This document shows positions 61,325-64,000 of a stretch of DNA of 64,000 nt, piece by piece. Each line of letters opens with the position of its first letter. Position 1 is the first letter of the stretch. The translations under genes were made by a program, and so were the position numbers. This stretch comes from Epilithonimonas hungarica (GTDB lineage: Bacteria > Bacteroidota > Bacteroidia > Flavobacteriales > Weeksellaceae). The stretch covers positions 1,302,001-1,366,000 of the forward strand of contig NZ_FNBH01000001.1 of the NCBI RefSeq assembly GCF_900102265.1. The letters are read 5' to 3'. The notes beneath the pieces were generated by a model. That model was not told the origin of the DNA. It made no database searches and saw nothing but the letters and a program-made list of their open reading frames with translations.

Positions 61325-61882
61325 ATGAAACGAGATTTACAACATATCTTTTCCAAAGCAAAGAAAAATGACCGACTGGCTCAGAAGAGTTTGTTCGAGA
61401 TGTTTTCAGGAAAAATGTTGTCGGTTGCCAATTCTTACATCAATAATCGGGATGATGCAGAAGATGTTTTGATGAATGCTTTTTATAAAGCGTTTATGAA
61501 AATTGAAGATTGTAAGAATTATGAATCATTTCCTTTCTGGCTGAGAAAAATTGTAGTGAATGACGCCATTAGTTTCATTAGAAAAAACAAACATATTCTG
61601 TATGCGGAAACTGAATTTACAGATGCGATTGCAGAACAGACGGAAGATGTTGATGAGATTTATCAGGACATCGATTTGGAAGTGATTTTCAAAGAGATGC
61701 CGATTGGTTACAAACTGGTTTTTAACCTCACTGTTTTTGAAGAAAAGAAACATCAGGAGATTGCGGAAATCCTGAACATCACGGAAGGAACCAGCAAAAG
61801 TCAGCTAAGCAAAGCGAAAAAATGGCTTACAGATTATTTTAATCAACAAAATATCAAACAAAATGCAGAATCTGAAATCTAA
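61325..61882 (+). CDS. ECF-type RNA polymerase sigma factor
   Basis: 185 aa. Region 2 about 10-80 (LFEMFSGKMLSVANSYINNR, DAEDVLMNAFYKAF), region 4 about 115-170 (KEMPIGYKLVFNLTVFEEK, then HQEIAEILNITEGTSKSQLS). The ATG at 61325 is used; the frame opens with a TTG nine codons earlier. Its last 20 nt overlap the next gene, typical of sigma/anti-sigma pairs. It heads a three-gene group with an anti-sigma-like membrane protein and a probable outer-membrane protein, and so may control envelope functions. Confidence 0.9.
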   Translation: MKRDLQHIFSKAKKNDRLAQKSLFEMFSGKMLSVANSYINNRDDAEDVLMNAFYKAFMKIEDCKNYESFPFWLRKIVVNDAISFIRKNKHILYAETEFTDAIAEQTEDVDEIYQDIDLEVIFKEMPIGYKLVFNLTVFEEKKHQEIAEILNITEGTSKSQLSKAKKWLTDYFNQQNIKQNAESEI

Positions 61883-62564
61883 ATACGAACAAAAGGAAAT
61901 GAAAGTTTCCGACGGTCTTTGGGACAGATTGGAAGAAAAACTCGACCAGACTCCTGCGAAAGGACAAAAACCCAAAATGATTTGGTTACGATATGTAGCT
62001 GTGATTTTGTTAGTGTTTGGCTTAGTCGGAAGTTTTCTGATGATTAATAATAAATCTAATATTAATGAAAATCTGGAATTTGCAAATCATACCAACAATC
62101 AAAATACAGTTCCGACAACAATTAAGCAATCTGAAAATAATGAAGTTGAGAAATTAGTTCCAACAAAAAATAATTCAGAAACTGATAATCAAAGATTAGT
62201 GGTTGAAAATTTAGAAAATTCTTCGACTCCATTCGGAAGGACTGAATCAATTAAAAAAGAAAATCAAACGAATAATCTAATTCTTGAAAAAGAAAACATT
62301 ATAAAAAAAGAAGAGCCACAAATCACTCCACAACCTGAAGAAAAACTAGCTCAAAACGAAATACAAAAACCTAGAGTAAAATATGTGTCTTCATCGGACT
62401 TACTTTTCGGAGTGGAAATTGACAAAGCGAAATCCGAAACGCCAAAATCGGCGATGGGAATCAATACTTTGAAACCAAAAAATGACTCGGATTTTCCTAA
62501 TCCAAAACGCATCAAACTCTTCGGGATTACCCTTTACGACAAAGATTCTATAACTACTAAATAA
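61863..62564 (+). CDS. Anti-sigma-factor-like single-pass membrane protein
   Basis: 233 aa. A short cytoplasmic N-terminus with KVSDGLWDRLEEKLDQTP, a segment often seen in Bacteroidota anti-sigma proteins; one membrane helix about 42-62 (WLRYVAVILLVFGLVGSFLM); then a long Asn/Glu/Lys-rich, probably disordered periplasmic part. No zinc-binding anti-sigma motif (HxxxCxxC). It overlaps the sigma gene by 20 nt, so it is probably its regulator. An internal ATG at 61899 is an alternative start. Confidence 0.65.
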   Translation: MQNLKSKYEQKEMKVSDGLWDRLEEKLDQTPAKGQKPKMIWLRYVAVILLVFGLVGSFLMINNKSNINENLEFANHTNNQNTVPTTIKQSENNEVEKLVPTKNNSETDNQRLVVENLENSSTPFGRTESIKKENQTNNLILEKENIIKKEEPQITPQPEEKLAQNEIQKPRVKYVSSSDLLFGVEIDKAKSETPKSAMGINTLKPKNDSDFPNPKRIKLFGITLYDKDSITTK

Positions 62565-62571
62565 TTAGACT

Positions 62572-63654
62572 ATGAAGTTCGAAATTTTACTTTTGGCAAT
62601 GCTTTCAAGCCTTGCTACAGCCCAAACTACGCTCGATAATCAGATGAAATCTTACACCGAGAAAGTCAATTCCATCGTATCGACAGAGAAAGCGAATATG
62701 AAAGCCGAAACTGACAAAATCGATGAAGCTTTCTCTTCCGGAAAAATCACAAAATCAGAGCAGATTTCTCAGAAAGAAGCAGTTTCCAAAAAATACGAAA
62801 CGCTCATCAATGATAAAATTGAAAACGAGCGCGAACAATTGGAAAATATTACGAAAACAGCAGTTACAAATTCAGTTTACAATTCAAAATCAGACACTTT
62901 GAAAAATAAAAGTGTTATGGTTTTTGGAACTTCCGGATTGTCAATCAATATCAAAAAAAATGATAAATCACCGAAAGAATATATTAATTCAAGTTCTTTA
63001 AGTGTTGGTTATGCTTTCGCAAATTTGACCAAAGACAAAGGCAGTTTAAATCCTTTTGAAAATGATTCCGAAATGAGAATCGGAAACTCGCACAGCATTG
63101 AAGTTCAGTTTAGAAAAGATAAACAATTAGGAAGTTTCAAAAGTCCGTGGGTTTTGAGGTACGGTTTGGCTTACAGAACCGACACTTATATGCCGAAGCG
63201 TCCGCAGGTTTTTGTTCAGGAAAATTCGCAATTGTTCCTTGAAAATTTTGAAGAAGGCAGATTGAAACGTTCAAAATTGAGAAATGTCTATTTGACTTTG
63301 CCAATTGAATTTCAACTTTATCTGAATCCAAAATATACAGAATATGACGGCAAACAATATCTGGATGTAAGGAAAAAAATGTGGAAAATTGGAGTAGGGG
63401 CTTATGCAGGAGTCAACACGAGAAGTATTGTAAAAGTGAAATATTATAATGAAAATGACAACTTCAAAAAGTACGATTACACTTTAGATGACGGCGTGAA
63501 TGCTTTCTTATTCGGAGGGAAATTCAGTCTGGGTTATGGTGGCGTTACTTTGTTCATCAAGAAAGATTTCACACCAATTTTCAATGACAAAACCATTTTA
63601 CCAAACAAAAACGGAATCCAAATCGGAATCGAGATTGCCAATATTGATTTTTAA
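62572..63654 (+). CDS. Outer-membrane beta-barrel-like protein with N-terminal coiled coil
   Basis: 360 aa, signal peptide MKFEILLLAMLSSLATAQ. Residues about 20-115 are a charged helix/coiled coil (EKANMKAETDKIDEAFSSGK, ISQKEAVSKKYETLINDKIE). From about 120 on, amphipathic strands with aromatic ends suggest a barrel (SSLSVGYAFANLTKD, PWVLRYGLAYRTDTYM, WKIGVGAYAGVNTRSIVKV, FLFGGKFSLGYGGVTLFI), finishing GIQIGIEIANIDF. 7 nt after the anti-sigma-like gene; third gene of the unit and a likely target or sensor. No family recognised. Confidence 0.6.
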   Translation: MKFEILLLAMLSSLATAQTTLDNQMKSYTEKVNSIVSTEKANMKAETDKIDEAFSSGKITKSEQISQKEAVSKKYETLINDKIENEREQLENITKTAVTNSVYNSKSDTLKNKSVMVFGTSGLSINIKKNDKSPKEYINSSSLSVGYAFANLTKDKGSLNPFENDSEMRIGNSHSIEVQFRKDKQLGSFKSPWVLRYGLAYRTDTYMPKRPQVFVQENSQLFLENFEEGRLKRSKLRNVYLTLPIEFQLYLNPKYTEYDGKQYLDVRKKMWKIGVGAYAGVNTRSIVKVKYYNENDNFKKYDYTLDDGVNAFLFGGKFSLGYGGVTLFIKKDFTPIFNDKTILPNKNGIQIGIEIANIDF

Positions 63655-63702
63655 TTTATACATTTTTCATAGAACATTCTTATACACTATTTTCTTATTA
63701 GA

Positions 63703-63733
63703 GCTCATATCTCGAAAGGGATGTGAGTTTTTG
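63703..63733 (+). terminator. Terminator after the ECF unit
   Basis: Imperfect stem GCTCATATC/GGATGTGAGT (G-U tolerated), 7-nt loop, followed by TTTTTG. Confidence 0.55.
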
Positions 63734-63877
63734 TTTTAAAATCCTTTGTTTTGTAATACCGAAGGAATCTCAACAGTCTATATCCCTTCTGAAGGTCAAA
63801 ATCACATTTGAAAAATCTTCTTAATTCATTTTTGCAACTCAAAATTTTTTATTTACATTGGCAAACAGGATTTAAGA

Positions 63878-64000
63878 ATGAAAAATTTACAGTTAATCGG
63901 ATTGTTTTTGGTTGTAGCAGGGAGTTTTCTGCCTTTGGTTCATATTCCAATTGTTGGAAACTGGAACTATTGGAAAGTGGATAATACACTCGCTATCATA
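63878..64000 (+). CDS. Membrane protein, 5' end only (cut by window edge)
   Basis: 41 codons are visible from the ATG at 63878 with no stop. Hydrophobic start MKNLQLIGLFLVVAGSFLPL, then VHIPIVGNWNYWKVDNTLAI. The pattern, a helix followed by a short extracytoplasmic loop with GNWNYW, fits a small multi-pass membrane protein, but too little is present to name it. No ribosome-binding site stands out. Confidence 0.6.
   Translation, partial: MKNLQLIGLFLVVAGSFLPLVHIPIVGNWNYWKVDNTLAII

Noticed and set aside
1-64000. tRNA, rRNA or CRISPR arrays
   Set aside because: No cloverleaf-like sequence ending in CCA contexts, no rRNA text and no regularly spaced direct repeats with unique spacers were recognised. 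The 21-bp array lacks spacer structure. A covariance search was not possible here.

Overview
The window looks like a piece of chromosome from a low-GC Flavobacteriia member of the Bacteroidota, most like Chryseobacterium or Epilithonimonas (Weeksellaceae). This rests on four things: at least three T9SS type A C-terminal sorting domains; many -7 boxes of the Bacteroidota form TAnnTTTG close upstream of starts; almost no Shine-Dalgarno sequences; and a gene repertoire typical of that group (long-form HutU, DUF349, DUF4294, TPR histidine kinase, fungalysin). No rRNA, tRNA or CRISPR array was recognised.

Layout. 1-4.3 kb: the 5' part of an LptF/LptG permease gene, an unusual aldehyde dehydrogenase, DoxX and a short-chain dehydrogenase. 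4.3-8.2 kb: hutU inside a heavily rearranged zone. Two displaced copies of the hutU 3' end (A frameshifted, B divergent but open) lie downstream of it, separated by a DUF559 endonuclease gene framed by inverted, two-hairpin repeats and by a small gene of unknown function. A second inverted pair of the same repeats, next to a decayed DUF559 gene, lies on the other side of hutU. 8.2-19.1 kb: an accessory region of higher GC. It has HTH/transposase-like genes, a three-gene operon of secreted adhesin-like proteins (VWA, DUF11 and a short C-terminal motif shared by two of them), a secreted cysteine-rich peptide, a 21-bp-phased array of about nine variable palindromes, a 164-aa protein and a divergent TPR/AraC membrane regulator. 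19.4-30.4 kb: housekeeping genes (thioesterase, 2-hydroxyacid dehydrogenase, DedA, RarA, polyprenyl synthase, rlmN, a GAF protein).

30.5-46.8 kb: a T9SS protein, a NarL-type two-component pair, an HD-PycTM fusion, a 1222-aa outer-membrane phosphoesterase with a kinase-like middle and a beta-barrel, an acetyltransferase, a lipoprotein paralogous to a gene at 24.5 kb, queA, a DUF349 protein and a secreted endonuclease I. 46.8-53.6 kb: purC-purF, ndk, a methyltransferase, rpe with an M42 peptidase, DUF4294, and three copies of a second intergenic repeat family. 53.6-64 kb: a LolA-like protein, fungalysin M36, a quinol monooxygenase-like protein, a 2-oxoacid dehydrogenase E2, prfB, a membrane protein, an ECF sigma/anti-sigma-like/outer-membrane trio, and the start of a membrane-protein gene at the right edge.

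The leads most worth following are the DUF559 repeat element with the serial hutU tails, the phased palindrome array, the phosphoesterase/kinase-like/barrel fusion, the HD-PycTM fusion without an adjacent cyclase, and the aldehyde dehydrogenase lacking the usual general-base glutamate.
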